Of a stretch of DNA of 50,030 nt, positions 1-7,962 are shown piece by piece. The position numbers and the translations under genes are program-made. Source of the DNA: Gammaproteobacteria bacterium (GTDB lineage Bacteria; Pseudomonadota; Gammaproteobacteria; Steroidobacterales; Steroidobacteraceae); assembly GCA_003164785.1 (NCBI GenBank), contig PLUE01000028.1, positions 182,351 through 232,380 on the forward strand, read 5' to 3'. How positions within the stretch are numbered: position 1 is the first letter of the stretch; every line of letters starts with the position of its first letter. The notes under the pieces were generated by a model. That model ran no database searches and had not been told where the DNA came from. It was given only the letters and a program-made list of their open reading frames with translations.

Positions 1-1608
1 CTTGGCGCGGCTGGCCGCCTCGGCGGCGTCTTTGGCGAGGCGCAGCGCCTGTTCCGCCTGCCGCGATTCCGTGACGTCTTGAAAGGCGCCGATGATGCGG
101 ACGCAGCGGCCGTCCCGCATCTGAGGTTCCCCGATCGAGCGCACCCAGCGCTCCCGGCCGGTCGCCGTGATGAACGGGGCGATGAAGTCGAAGGACTTGC
201 CCTGCTCGAAGGCTCCGGCAAGCGATTCGGCGACCATTTCCCGGGCGCCGGGCGGATAGAATCCGAGCGCCTGCTGCGGCGTCGGCATCTGACCGATGGG
301 CAGGTCGTGAATCCGGTACATCGTGTCCGACCAATAGGGGCTGCGCGCTTCGACATCGAGTTCCCAACCGCCGATCTCGCCCATCCGGCTGGTCGCCGCC
401 AGCAGAGCCTCCTGACGTACCACACGCTCCTCCACGATCTTGCGCGCGGTAATGTCCACGACGAGCGCGTAGAAACCCACGACCCGGTGCTCGTTCCAAT
501 GCGGCAAATATTCGCTCTGCCAGTGCCTGACGTTGCCCTCCCGGTCGGTCACGGCTTGATCGAAGGTCTGGCGTTCACCGGCGAGGGCCGCGAACACCCG
601 ATTGCGCCTGGCCTCTGAGTTCTCGGTGCCGAACAACTGATCGATCGACATGCCGACGATTTGATCCGGCCTCAGCCCGAAGCGGTCGAAGTGTGCTTGG
701 TTGGCGAATCGGCAGATGCCCTGGGCGTCCCAGTAGGCAATCATCGCGGGAAGACTGTCGGAGATCTGCCTCAGCCGCTCTTCACTGATGCGGGAGCGCA
801 CTTCCTGGGATTGCGCCCTGGCAGCCTGCCGCTGCAGTTCGGCATTGATTTCCTGCAAACGGCGGGCTTGCGCCGTCGCGCGTGATTGCAGGTGCGTGTC
901 GAACACGGTCGTGATCAACACGATGGCGAGCAAGGCGACGCTGATGAGTCCGACGAGGACGCTCAGACGGGTGCTGTCGATGGGCAGGCCGCCGACGCAC
1001 AGCGCGGTGGGGCTGAAGCGGGCGGCCGCCATTCCCGCATAGTGCATGCCGCTGATGGCGGCGCCCATGACCAATGCGGCGCCCACCCGGCCGAGCGCCA
1101 GGAGCCACGAGCTCCCGGTGCGCAGGTTGAAGGCGAGCCACAGCGCCGCGAACGATGCGACCACGGCAATCACGATCGATGCGGCGACCCAGCCCGGAGC
1201 GTAGCGAATCTCCGGGACGATCAGGATGGCGCTCATGCCGGAGTAGTGCATGATCGAGACGCCGGCGCCCATCAGCAGCGCGCCGCCGCCCAATCGACGA
1301 AAGCTCAGGGCGGCGCGGCTCGATATCCAAAGCGCGCATCCGGACGTGACGATGGCCACCAACAACGAGAGCAAGGTCGTCATCACGTCGTAGCGCAGTG
1401 CCGTCGGCAGCGAGAACGCCAGCATGCCGATGAAGTGCATGGACCAGATGCCGATGCCCATGGTGATCGAGCCGACGGTCAGCCAGACCCGGGCCAACGT
1501 GGAACTGGCCGCGGACACCCGGGCCGCCAGCGACAGCGCCGTGTACGAGACCAGCACCGCCACTGCGATCGAAAGGGCGACGAGCCATGAGTTGTAGGTC
1601 GGTTGCAT
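1..1608 (-). CDS. MHYT-PAS-PAS sensor (hybrid) histidine kinase, N-terminal part
   Basis: Inner-membrane sensor; the reading frame is open from ATG at 1608 to the window edge, so about 536 residues are seen and the rest lies outside. Residues about 1-250 form an MHYT domain of seven predicted membrane helices with three diagnostic motifs (MHFIGM near residue 57, then MHYSGM and MHYAGM), a family proposed to bind copper and sense a diatomic gas. Two PAS domains follow at roughly 265-390 and 395-510, the first containing SLPAMIAYWDAQG. The last residues, ending AAEAASRAK, match the linker that normally precedes the HisKA dimerisation helix, so a histidine kinase output is inferred; a GGDEF output is less likely. 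It is divergent from modA. No strong ribosome-binding site is seen before the start. Confidence 0.85.
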   Translation of the reverse strand, partial: MQPTYNSWLVALSIAVAVLVSYTALSLAARVSAASSTLARVWLTVGSITMGIGIWSMHFIGMLAFSLPTALRYDVMTTLLSLLVAIVTSGCALWISSRAALSFRRLGGGALLMGAGVSIMHYSGMSAILIVPEIRYAPGWVAASIVIAVVASFAALWLAFNLRTGSSWLLALGRVGAALVMGAAISGMHYAGMAAARFSPTALCVGGLPIDSTRLSVLVGLISVALLAIVLITTVFDTHLQSRATAQARRLQEINAELQRQAARAQSQEVRSRISEERLRQISDSLPAMIAYWDAQGICRFANQAHFDRFGLRPDQIVGMSIDQLFGTENSEARRNRVFAALAGERQTFDQAVTDREGNVRHWQSEYLPHWNEHRVVGFYALVVDITARKIVEERVVRQEALLAATSRMGEIGGWELDVEARSPYWSDTMYRIHDLPIGQMPTPQQALGFYPPGAREMVAESLAGAFEQGKSFDFIAPFITATGRERWVRSIGEPQMRDGRCVRIIGAFQDVTESRQAEQALRLAKDAAEAASRAK

Positions 1609-1751
1609 GTGAATCGCCGCGACGAGTTGGGCTCAAGCGTTTATCGGCGGGACGTATGCATGGTTGAGAGCTTCAGCGATTGTTTTGCACAGCCCGGGCG
1701 GCGTGGGCGAGAATGTAGCGTTGTGTGGCTGCTTATGTACGGAACTGGTTC

Positions 1752-2582
1752 ATGAAACGACCTTCTAGAGGCTTGATTACCGCCGGGCTGCTCGTGGCGG
1801 GCGCCTGGTGGGGGATTCTCGGCCATTCCGGCCGCGCCTGTGCTGGCCGCGCCGACGCCGGCGCGGCGGCCGCGTCGGCGCAGGGTGATGCGATCGTGGT
1901 CTTTGCGGCGGCGTCGTTGACTGATGCTGTGCAAGAATTGGGCGTCGATTTCACCAAATCCTCGGGAGTCCCCGTGAAGTTCTCCTTTGCGGCGAGTTCC
2001 ACGCTGGCGCGTCAGATCGAAAGCGGAGCCCCCGCCGACGTCTTCTTCTCGGCCGACATCGAGTGGATGGATTACCTGCAAACCCGGCAGCTCATTCAGC
2101 CCGGATCCCGACGTGACCTGCTCGGCAACCGGCTGGTGCTCGTGGCGCCGGCCGACAGCACGCTCAGACTGACCATCGAGCCGCACTTCGCGCTGGCCGC
2201 GGCGCTCGGCAACGGCCGACTGGCGACCGGGGATCCGGACTCGGTGCCGGTCGGGCGCTATGCGCGGGCAGCGCTGACGTCGCTCGGCGTGTGGAATTCT
2301 GTCGAGGGCCGCCTCGTCCGCGCCGACAACGTGCGCGCCGCCATGGCGTTCGTCGACCGCGGCGAAGCACCGCTCGGCATCGTCTATCGAACCGACGCGC
2401 TGGTCGACAAAGGCGTACGGATCGTCGACACGTTTCCAGACGGTACACATCCGCCTATCATCTATCCGATCGCGCTCCGTGCCGGAGCGCAGCGGCAGGC
2501 GGTGCAGTTCACCGACTTCCTGCGCACGCCGACCGCCGCTGCGGTGTTCGTCAAATACGGGTTCGTGCCATACCATGATTGA
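1752..2582 (+). CDS. modA: ModA-like molybdate-binding periplasmic protein
   Basis: Periplasmic solute-binding protein of the molybdate ABC transporter family, 276 residues with the ATG at 1752. That start gives a signal peptide (MKRPSRGLITAGLLVAGAWW, then an Ala-rich cleavage region); a GTG at 1725 is possible but would put nine residues before it. The mature part opens with VFAAASLTDAVQEL, then FAASSTLARQIESGAPADVFFSAD, the two serine-containing segments that contact the oxyanion in ModA. The usual modB permease and modC ATPase genes are absent next to it, and its stop overlaps the start of the aldolase gene (ATGATTGA). Either the permease is elsewhere or the protein binds another oxyanion; family assignment is firm, substrate is inferred. 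Confidence 0.85.
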   Translation: MKRPSRGLITAGLLVAGAWWGILGHSGRACAGRADAGAAAASAQGDAIVVFAAASLTDAVQELGVDFTKSSGVPVKFSFAASSTLARQIESGAPADVFFSADIEWMDYLQTRQLIQPGSRRDLLGNRLVLVAPADSTLRLTIEPHFALAAALGNGRLATGDPDSVPVGRYARAALTSLGVWNSVEGRLVRADNVRAAMAFVDRGEAPLGIVYRTDALVDKGVRIVDTFPDGTHPPIIYPIALRAGAQRQAVQFTDFLRTPTAAAVFVKYGFVPYHD

Positions 2583-3576
2583 TCTACGCAGCGACACGGT
2601 GACACAGCCGACGGACGGGATGCGGGCGGCCATGGCGTCGGCTGAAGTGGGCGACGATGTCTATGGCGATGACCCAACGGTCAACCGCCTGCAGCGTGTG
2701 ATGGCGGAGCGCTTCGGCTTCGAGGCCTGCTTGTTTTTCCCGACCGGCACGCAGAGCAACCTGGCGGCGCTCATGTCGCATTGCGGGCGTGGTGATGAAT
2801 ATCTCGTGGGCCAGGACGCCCATACCTACAAGTACGAGCAGGGCGGCGCCGCGGTGCTCGCGAGCATTCAGCCCCAGCCCCTGGAGCACGAGCCGCATGG
2901 GGGGATTGCCATCGAGCGGATTGCAGCCGCCATCAAGCCGGATGACATCCACTTTGCGCGGACTCGTCTGCTCGCGCTGGAAAACACGATTGGCGGCAAG
3001 GTGCTGCCCTCCGACTATCAGCGCGAGGTGACCCGCTTTGCGCATGCCCAGGGTCTGCACACCCATCTGGATGGCGCCCGCATATTCAATGCGATCGTCA
3101 AACTCGGCGTCGACGAGCGCAGCGCTGTGGCGGGCTTCGATTCGGTATCGGTCTGCCTGTCGAAGGGACTGGGGGCGCCGGCAGGATCGGTGCTCCTGGG
3201 GGCCGCCGAGTTCATTCGCCACGCGCGCCGCTGGCGCAAGGCGCTGGGCGGCGGCATGCGTCAAGCGGGGGTGCTCGCGGCGGCGGGGCTGTACGCGCTC
3301 GAGCATCATGTCGAGCGGCTCGCCGACGATCATGCCAATGCGGCCGCGTTCGCTGCGGGTCTGCGCGAGCTTGGCCTGCAAGTGGAGCTTCCCCAGACGA
3401 ATATTTTCTACGTCGAGATCCCGCGGCGGCACGTCGGCGCATTGGCGGATCATTTGACGTCGCGGGGCATTCGCGTGTCCTTGGGCGTACATACCCGGCT
3501 CGTGACGCATCTGAATGTGTCGCGCGCACAGATCGACCTCGCACTGCAGGCATTTCGCGACTACCCAGCGTGGTAG
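2575..3576 (+). CDS. ltaE: Low-specificity L-threonine aldolase
   Basis: PLP-dependent cytoplasmic enzyme that cleaves L-threonine or L-allo-threonine to glycine and acetaldehyde; 333 residues, the usual family length. The start at 2575 (MIDLRSDTVTQPTDGM) is the canonical N-terminus of this fold-type I aldolase family and overlaps the end of modA by eight bases. Visible landmarks are GDDVYGDDPTVNRLQ, the FFPTGTQSN phosphate-binding loop, HLDGARIFNA with the PLP-pairing aspartate, and SVCLSKGLGAPAGS, where K197 is the expected Schiff-base lysine. Translational coupling to modA suggests co-transcription, although no functional link is obvious. Confidence 0.93.
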   Translation: MIDLRSDTVTQPTDGMRAAMASAEVGDDVYGDDPTVNRLQRVMAERFGFEACLFFPTGTQSNLAALMSHCGRGDEYLVGQDAHTYKYEQGGAAVLASIQPQPLEHEPHGGIAIERIAAAIKPDDIHFARTRLLALENTIGGKVLPSDYQREVTRFAHAQGLHTHLDGARIFNAIVKLGVDERSAVAGFDSVSVCLSKGLGAPAGSVLLGAAEFIRHARRWRKALGGGMRQAGVLAAAGLYALEHHVERLADDHANAAAFAAGLRELGLQVELPQTNIFYVEIPRRHVGALADHLTSRGIRVSLGVHTRLVTHLNVSRAQIDLALQAFRDYPAW

Positions 3577-3591
3577 GGGCCCTCGCGACCC

Positions 3592-4290
3592 ATGGCTGAT
3601 CCGTCGCCCGTCGTGATCCTCGTCGAGGACGAACGTCAGATCCGGCGCTTCGTGCGCACGGCGCTCGAGGCCGAGGGTTGGAGCGTGGTGGAGGCGGATA
3701 CCCTGCGCCAGGGCCTGGCCGATGCCGGAACTCGCAGCCCCGATCTGGTCATTCTGGACCTCGGTTTGCCGGACGGCGACGGCATGGATTTCATCCGCGA
3801 CGTGCGCGGCTGGTCCAAAGTGCCCATCATCGTGCTGTCGGCGCGGGTGGGTGAACAGGACAAGATAGACGCGCTCGACGCCGGCGCGGACGACTATCTG
3901 ACCAAGCCCTTCGGCGTGGGAGAACTGCTGGCGCGGGTGCGCGCGGCGTCGCGTCGACAACTGACGTCGGGCGCCGGCGTCGCGTCAATCGTCCAGTTCG
4001 GCGACATCGTCGTGGACATGAGCTTGAGGACGGTCCACAAGCGCGGCGTCGCAGTGCATCTGACGCCGATCGAATACCGGTTGCTGAGTCTGTTGATCGC
4101 GAATGCGGGCAAGGTGCTCACCCACCGGCAGATTCTGCGCGAGGTCTGGGGCCCGTCGCATGCCGAGGACGGACATTACGTCCGTGTGTACATGGGACAC
4201 CTGCGCCACAAGCTGGAGGACGATCCGGCGCAGCCCAAGCATCTCTTGACGGAAACGGCGGTGGGCTATCGACTGGTGCAAACCGTCTGA
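3592..4290 (+). CDS. kdpE: KdpE-type OmpR-family response regulator (orphan)
   Basis: DNA-binding response regulator of 232 residues. The receiver domain (about 6-120) has the acidic pocket E12-D13, the phospho-acceptor D56 in VILDLGLPDGDG and the lysine in DDYLTKPFG. The C-terminal winged helix (about 135-230) has LTPIEYRLLSLLIANAGKVLTHR and the characteristic ending LLTETAVGYRL. Overall it resembles KdpE, which with the KdpD kinase controls the high-affinity potassium pump. Neither kdpD nor kdpFABC is in the window, so it is an orphan here; its partner may be encoded elsewhere or it may have another target. It starts 15 bp after ltaE and its last 25 bases overlap the convergent nucleotidyltransferase gene. 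Confidence 0.85.
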   Translation: MADPSPVVILVEDERQIRRFVRTALEAEGWSVVEADTLRQGLADAGTRSPDLVILDLGLPDGDGMDFIRDVRGWSKVPIIVLSARVGEQDKIDALDAGADDYLTKPFGVGELLARVRAASRRQLTSGAGVASIVQFGDIVVDMSLRTVHKRGVAVHLTPIEYRLLSLLIANAGKVLTHRQILREVWGPSHAEDGHYVRVYMGHLRHKLEDDPAQPKHLLTETAVGYRLVQTV

Positions 4291-4919
4291 ATCCCGCTGC
4301 GCGGCGCATGCCAGCGGCGTCGGGCGGCCTCGAGGTCCCCGGCCGTGTCCACATCGTCCTCCGCGGACGGCATATCGACGAGCGAAATCATGTCGGCGGG
4401 GAGATGCCGAACGAACTCACGCAGTCCTTGATCGCCGCTCACGCCGAGCGCGCGCGCGTACAGCGTGCGCGGCAGGATCAGCGGCGTAGCCGCCTGCAGC
4501 CCCCGGCGCCGGGCGACCACCCGCCGTCGCCCGGACCGCCATCGAGCGATCAAGCGCGCGATGTCGCGCGGCCGCAGGTGAACCAGATCCACGGGCAGGA
4601 GCAGCACGCCCGCGGCATAGCGGGCGTGCGTGATGCCGAGGCGCACCGAGCTCGATAATCCCCTGGCGCGATGCCGATTGGCGACGAAGCGCACCATCCG
4701 GGCGTCCCGGCCGACACGGTAACGATGAGCGCCGGCCGGAAACACGACGATGATCCGCGATGAGGCGGCGAACGGGTGCAGCGAGCGGAGCGTTCTGGCG
4801 AGCAGGGTCGAGCCGTGCACCCGCGCCAGGGCTTTCGGCCGGCCCAACCGCGTGGAATATCCGGCGGCCAGAATCACGATGGTCAGGGCGGGCAGAGTAC
4901 GGCCAATCATTGCTATCAT
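4266..4919 (-). CDS. MobA/MocA-like NTP transferase
   Basis: Nucleotidyltransferase of the MobA-like NTP_transf_3 family, 217 residues. The signature AAGYSTRLGRPKAL near residue 18 is the nucleotide-binding loop (LAAGxSxRxGxxK), and VLLLPVDLVHL matches the metal-binding DxP-type motif with D instead of the usual DQP order. Relatives attach CMP or GMP to molybdopterin (MocA, MobA) or act in purine catabolism. Proximity to modA makes a molybdenum-cofactor role plausible, but this is inference. A second ATG at 4910 could be the true start. The gene is convergent with and overlaps the kdpE-like gene, and lies back to back with the phosphatase gene. Confidence 0.75.
   Translation of the reverse strand: MIAMIGRTLPALTIVILAAGYSTRLGRPKALARVHGSTLLARTLRSLHPFAASSRIIVVFPAGAHRYRVGRDARMVRFVANRHRARGLSSSVRLGITHARYAAGVLLLPVDLVHLRPRDIARLIARWRSGRRRVVARRRGLQAATPLILPRTLYARALGVSGDQGLREFVRHLPADMISLVDMPSAEDDVDTAGDLEAARRRWHAPRSGIQTVCTSR
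4914..4919 (+). promoter_or_regulatory. Candidate -10 element for the histidine phosphatase gene
   Basis: TATCAT lies six bases before the ATG at 4926, where a transcript would start at or next to the start codon. There is no Shine-Dalgarno sequence in between, so a leaderless mRNA is possible. No good -35 is seen. Confidence 0.3.
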
Positions 4920-4925
4920 GCGCTA

Positions 4926-5495
4926 ATGACGAAGGATTTTGCGAGCCTGCAGCGCAGGCCGTTTCTGACGCCCATCTGGCTCACCGTGCTCGGCGCGATC
5001 TGCGCGATCGGCATCCTGGGCTTTGCGATTTGGGGGTGGGGGACGGCGGACTCGACCATGGTGGTCGTGATTCGACATGCGGAGAAGGAACTCGATGCCG
5101 GCGGCGATCCGCCCCTGTCGCCGGCGGGTGTGGCGCGGGCCGAACGGCTGTCGCGCATGTTCGGCGACGCGGCGGCGGCCGGGCACATCGAGGCCATCTA
5201 CGTGTCACCCACGGTGCGAAACCGGATGACGGCCGCGCCGTTGGCCGCGCGATTGGGATTGACGCCGATCGTCACCACGAATTCGAATCCGTCGAGCCTC
5301 GCGCGGCGCGTGCTGCGCGAGCATGCGGGCGGACGCGTCTTGGTCGTCGGGCATAGCGACACGATCAACGAGATCGTCGAGGCGCTGAGCGGCGTGAGGG
5401 ACCTGCCGGTGATCGGCGGTGCGGAATATGGCACGATGTACATCGTCTGCGTGCCTCGCATCGGGCGCGCGAACGTTCTGCGGGTCACCTACTGA
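4926..5495 (+). CDS. SixA-like histidine phosphatase with N-terminal membrane anchor
   Basis: Phosphoglycerate-mutase-fold protein of 189 residues. One membrane helix near residues 16-38 (WLTVLGAICAIGILGFAIWG) precedes the catalytic domain, so the enzyme probably faces the periplasm or is tethered to the inner membrane. The phospho-acceptor motif appears as VVVIRHAEKE, followed by LSPAGVARAERL, IYVSPTVRNRMTAAPLA (conserved arginine) and VLVVGHSDTINEIVEAL (second catalytic histidine). This arrangement matches the SixA/small histidine phosphatase group; the substrate is unknown. The start is chosen at 4926 because upstream sequence is the antisense of the nucleotidyltransferase gene. Its last 11 bases overlap the convergent peroxiredoxin gene. 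Confidence 0.8.
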   Translation: MTKDFASLQRRPFLTPIWLTVLGAICAIGILGFAIWGWGTADSTMVVVIRHAEKELDAGGDPPLSPAGVARAERLSRMFGDAAAAGHIEAIYVSPTVRNRMTAAPLAARLGLTPIVTTNSNPSSLARRVLREHAGGRVLVVGHSDTINEIVEALSGVRDLPVIGGAEYGTMYIVCVPRIGRANVLRVTY

Positions 5496-5955
5496 CGCTG
5501 GCCGCCGCGCGCAGCATGATGGCCTTGCGGACGAAGTCAAGGTGGCGGCCGATCATGAAGTCCGCCACCACGACGTCGCGAATGCGGCGGCCGCCGTCGA
5601 TCAAATAAGTGGCGCGGCGCACGCCGAGCCCTAAAGGCCCGTTGACGCCATACATCTTGATGACTTCTTTGTGTGCGTCCGACAGCAACGTGAAGGGAAG
5701 CCGGTGGCGGGCTCGAAACTTCGCGTGGGAGGCGGGACTCTGCGGGCTGATACCGGTCATGGAAAGTTTTGCGCCCACGAGTTCATCGTGCAGATCCCGC
5801 AGGTCACAGGCCTGCCGGGCGGAGCCGGGCATGAAGGTGCCGGGGTAAAAATACAGGATTCCGGCGCCCGAGCGCAAAAAATCCGTCAGTGAGCGGTCTT
5901 TACCCGTGTCGTCCGGAAGGGTGAATTCTGGCGCTCGTTCGCCTTCCTTTAGCAT
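5485..5955 (-). CDS. BCP/AhpC-like peroxiredoxin lacking the peroxidatic cysteine
   Basis: Thioredoxin-fold protein of 156 residues, collinear with BCP-type peroxiredoxins (GERAPEFTLPDDTGK at the N-terminus, LPFTLLSDAHKEVIKMYGV in the middle, RATYLIDGGRRIRDV near the end). In the family the active site reads P-x3-T-x2-C; here it is YPGTFMPGSARQAC, so the threonine is M42 and the peroxidatic cysteine is S45 (codon TCC at 5821-5823). C50, the position of the resolving cysteine in E. coli BCP, is kept. Peroxidase chemistry is therefore unlikely; a chaperone, sensor or disulfide role through C50 is possible but speculative. No frameshift or stop suggests decay. Confidence 0.8.
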   Translation of the reverse strand: MLKEGERAPEFTLPDDTGKDRSLTDFLRSGAGILYFYPGTFMPGSARQACDLRDLHDELVGAKLSMTGISPQSPASHAKFRARHRLPFTLLSDAHKEVIKMYGVNGPLGLGVRRATYLIDGGRRIRDVVVADFMIGRHLDFVRKAIMLRAAASVSR

Positions 5956-6088
5956 TTGATCCGCCTCATTGCCATTCCATCCTAGCGAGTTTCCTTAGGT
6001 CCGGTGTGGATACTTTGGCGGGTGCGCCCGGGTCGCCGGCCGCGAATCAGCGATCGCATTCAATGCGGCGATTCTTTCCGGATTCCGG

Positions 6089-6094
6089 TATAGT
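6089..6094 (+). promoter_or_regulatory. Candidate -10 of the tRNA-Ala promoter
   Basis: TATAGT followed by a GC-rich discriminator (TCCGCGTC) lies about 60 bases before the tRNA-Ala, in a gene-free stretch (5956-6155). GC-rich discriminators are typical of stable-RNA promoters under stringent control. No convincing -35 hexamer is visible, so the call is tentative. Confidence 0.35.
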
Positions 6095-6155
6095 TCCGCG
6101 TCGGAAATGAGCCCGGTCGCCGCCACAATGGCGGATGGCTCGGCTCGACGGTTTC

Positions 6156-6231
<76 letters not shown>

Positions 6232-6236
6232 AAACT

Positions 6237-6272
6237 AAAGGCCGGATCTTCTTAGGTTCCGGCCTTTTTTTT
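6237..6272 (+). terminator. Intrinsic terminator after tRNA-Ala
   Basis: AAAGGCCGGA and TCCGGCCTTT pair around an 11-base loop and run into a tract of eight T residues (6265-6272). It sits six bases after the CCA of tRNA-Ala and six bases before tRNA-Arg, so the two tRNAs are probably separate transcription units, unless read-through occurs. Confidence 0.85.
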
Positions 6273-6277
6273 CTCCG

Positions 6278-6353
6278 GCCTCGGTAGCTCAGTGGATAGA
6301 GCGAGTGCCTCCTAAGCGCTAGGTCGCAGGTTCGATTCCTGCCCGGGGCACCA
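6278..6353 (+). tRNA. tRNA-Arg (anticodon CCT)
   Basis: A 76-base cloverleaf: acceptor GCCTCGG with CCGGGGC (one T-G wobble), D-arm GCTC/GAGC, anticodon stem AGTGC/GCGCT around loop CTCCTAA, five-base variable loop, T-loop TTCGATT, discriminator A and encoded CCA. The anticodon CCT reads AGG, a rare arginine codon in GC-rich genomes. Confidence 0.95.
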
Positions 6354-6373
6354 TAGAATCAATCAGTTACGCC

Positions 6374-6613
6374 ATGCGGGTCAACGAACAGCGAGCGCAA
6401 TTCATGCACGATGAAGCCGAAATCACGATCAACGGCACGAAGCTGTCCGATGCGGAATCCATGACCGTGCGGGTCGCCATCGACACGCTCGCCAATGTGT
6501 TGGCCGAGGAACTGGGCGCGGATGCCGATGGGCAGATGCTGGCCGAACGCTACATGGACTCCCTCGCCAAAATCCAGGCGCTGCTCGAATCACGCGAGAC
6601 GCGCAAGCAGTAG
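6374..6613 (+). CDS. Small hypothetical protein, 79 residues
   Basis: Acidic, mainly helical cytoplasmic protein without cysteine, signal peptide or membrane segment. The segment ITINGTKLSDAESMTVRVAIDTLANVL followed by MLAERYMDSLAKIQALLES looks like a compact helical bundle; I recognise the general pattern of short proteobacterial proteins but no named family. A second ATG at 6404 (MHDEAEITING) could be the real start. It lies directly behind the tRNA pair and 34 bp before the MFS gene. Consistent G/C third positions support coding. Confidence 0.6.
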   Translation: MRVNEQRAQFMHDEAEITINGTKLSDAESMTVRVAIDTLANVLAEELGADADGQMLAERYMDSLAKIQALLESRETRKQ

Positions 6614-6647
6614 CCGGCCGACGGCGATAAGGCCCCGCGGCACTGAT

Positions 6648-7889
6648 TTGAATGCCGCCTCATACAGGACAGATACGATCCACGCTTTATCCGATTCAGA
6701 CCTGGTTGCGCGCCGCACACCGCGGGTCACGCTGTTGCTTGCCGTCGCCTGCGGCCTGATCGTCGCGAATCTTTATTATTCGCAGCCCTTGGTGGGCCTG
6801 ATCGCCCCGGTGATCGGTTTGCCGCCGGCGGCAGCGAGCCTCATCGTCACCACGACTCAGCTAGGCTATTGCCTGGGCCTGCTGTTCCTGGTCCCTCTGG
6901 GTGATCTCGTCGAAAATCGACGGCTCGTGCTGTGGACGCTGTGCGGGGCCATCGCCGCGTTGCTGATGGCAGCGACGGCGGATTCGGCGGCCACTTTCCT
7001 CTGTGCCACGCTGTTGCTCGGATTGGGCTCCGTGGTCGTGCAGATGCTCGTGCCCATTGCCGCGCATCTCGCCCCGGATGCCGATCGGGGCCGCGTGGTC
7101 GGCAACGTGATGAGCGGTTTGCTGGTCGGCATCATGCTGTCGCGACCGTTGGCCGGTTTCATCGCCAACGCGTTTGGCTGGCGTACGGTGTTTGCCGGGT
7201 CGGCCGTCGCGATGGTTCTGCTCGGACTTACCCTGCGCGGGTTGCTGCCGCAGCGGCGCCCGGCCCGCAGTCACGGCTACGGGGAACTGATCGCCTCGCT
7301 CTGGACCTTGCTGCGCGATACGCCATTGCTGCGTCGGCGCGCGCTCTATCAGGCGGCGTTGTTCGGCGTCTTTACGCTGTACTGGACGGCGGTGCCCATC
7401 GTGCTGGCGGGCCCGCACTTCAACCTGTCGCAGGGAGGAATTGCCCTGTTCTCCTTGGCGGGGGTCGCCGGCGCATTGGCGGCGCCGATCGCCGGGCGAC
7501 TCGCGGATCGAGGGCATACCCGGGTGGCGACCGGCTTCGCGATCGCAATCGTCGCGGTCGCCTTCCCGCTATCGCGAATCGGGCATTCGCAGTCGTTGAC
7601 CATGCTGCTGGTGGGCGGCATTCTGCTCGATCTCGGCGTACAGGCCAATCTGGTCCTCGGCCAGCGCGCCATCTACGAAATCGGTTCGCACCTGCGGAGT
7701 CGGTTGAACGGGATATTCATGGCCATATTCTTCGTCGGCGGGGGAGTCGGATCGGCGGTCGCGAGTGTTGCCGTGGCGCGCGGGGGATGGCCGTTGGTGA
7801 GCTGGATCGGTTTCGCGCTGCCCGCGGCGGCGCTGATTTTCTACGCCACCGAGCCTCAAGACTTGCGACATCCAAAGGTGACCCCATGA
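6648..7889 (+). CDS. MFS transporter, YnfM/arabinose-efflux-like
   Basis: Twelve-helix major facilitator of about 413 residues. Recognisable segments are LIVANLYYSQPLVGLIAP in helix 1, the GDLVENRRLVLW loop after helix 2 (the conserved G-D-x-x-x-R-R motif A), and GRLADRGHTRVATG as its pseudo-repeat in the second half. This fits drug/metabolite exporters of the NarK-unlike, YnfM/YdeA group. There is no in-frame ATG before the first helix; TTG at 6648 gives a short 30-residue N-terminus and is chosen for that reason. The substrate cannot be read from sequence. It is followed after 73 bp by a MarR-type regulator, a common pairing for efflux pumps. Confidence 0.85.
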   Translation: MNAASYRTDTIHALSDSDLVARRTPRVTLLLAVACGLIVANLYYSQPLVGLIAPVIGLPPAAASLIVTTTQLGYCLGLLFLVPLGDLVENRRLVLWTLCGAIAALLMAATADSAATFLCATLLLGLGSVVVQMLVPIAAHLAPDADRGRVVGNVMSGLLVGIMLSRPLAGFIANAFGWRTVFAGSAVAMVLLGLTLRGLLPQRRPARSHGYGELIASLWTLLRDTPLLRRRALYQAALFGVFTLYWTAVPIVLAGPHFNLSQGGIALFSLAGVAGALAAPIAGRLADRGHTRVATGFAIAIVAVAFPLSRIGHSQSLTMLLVGGILLDLGVQANLVLGQRAIYEIGSHLRSRLNGIFMAIFFVGGGVGSAVASVAVARGGWPLVSWIGFALPAAALIFYATEPQDLRHPKVTP

Positions 7890-7962
7890 CTCACGACGAT
7901 TTGATCGAAGGCGGGCCCACGGCACGCTATGCTAGGGGGTATGTGCCGCATTCGCTCCGCAA

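Noticed and set aside
782..1636. 284-codon minus-strand frame overlapping the MHYT sensor
   Set aside because: Same strand but shifted frame; the frame starting at 1608 shows three MHYT motifs and PAS domains, while this one gives His/Arg-rich noise.
6237..6277. Processing site linking the two tRNAs as one operon
   Set aside because: The strong hairpin with eight T residues between them reads better as a terminator.
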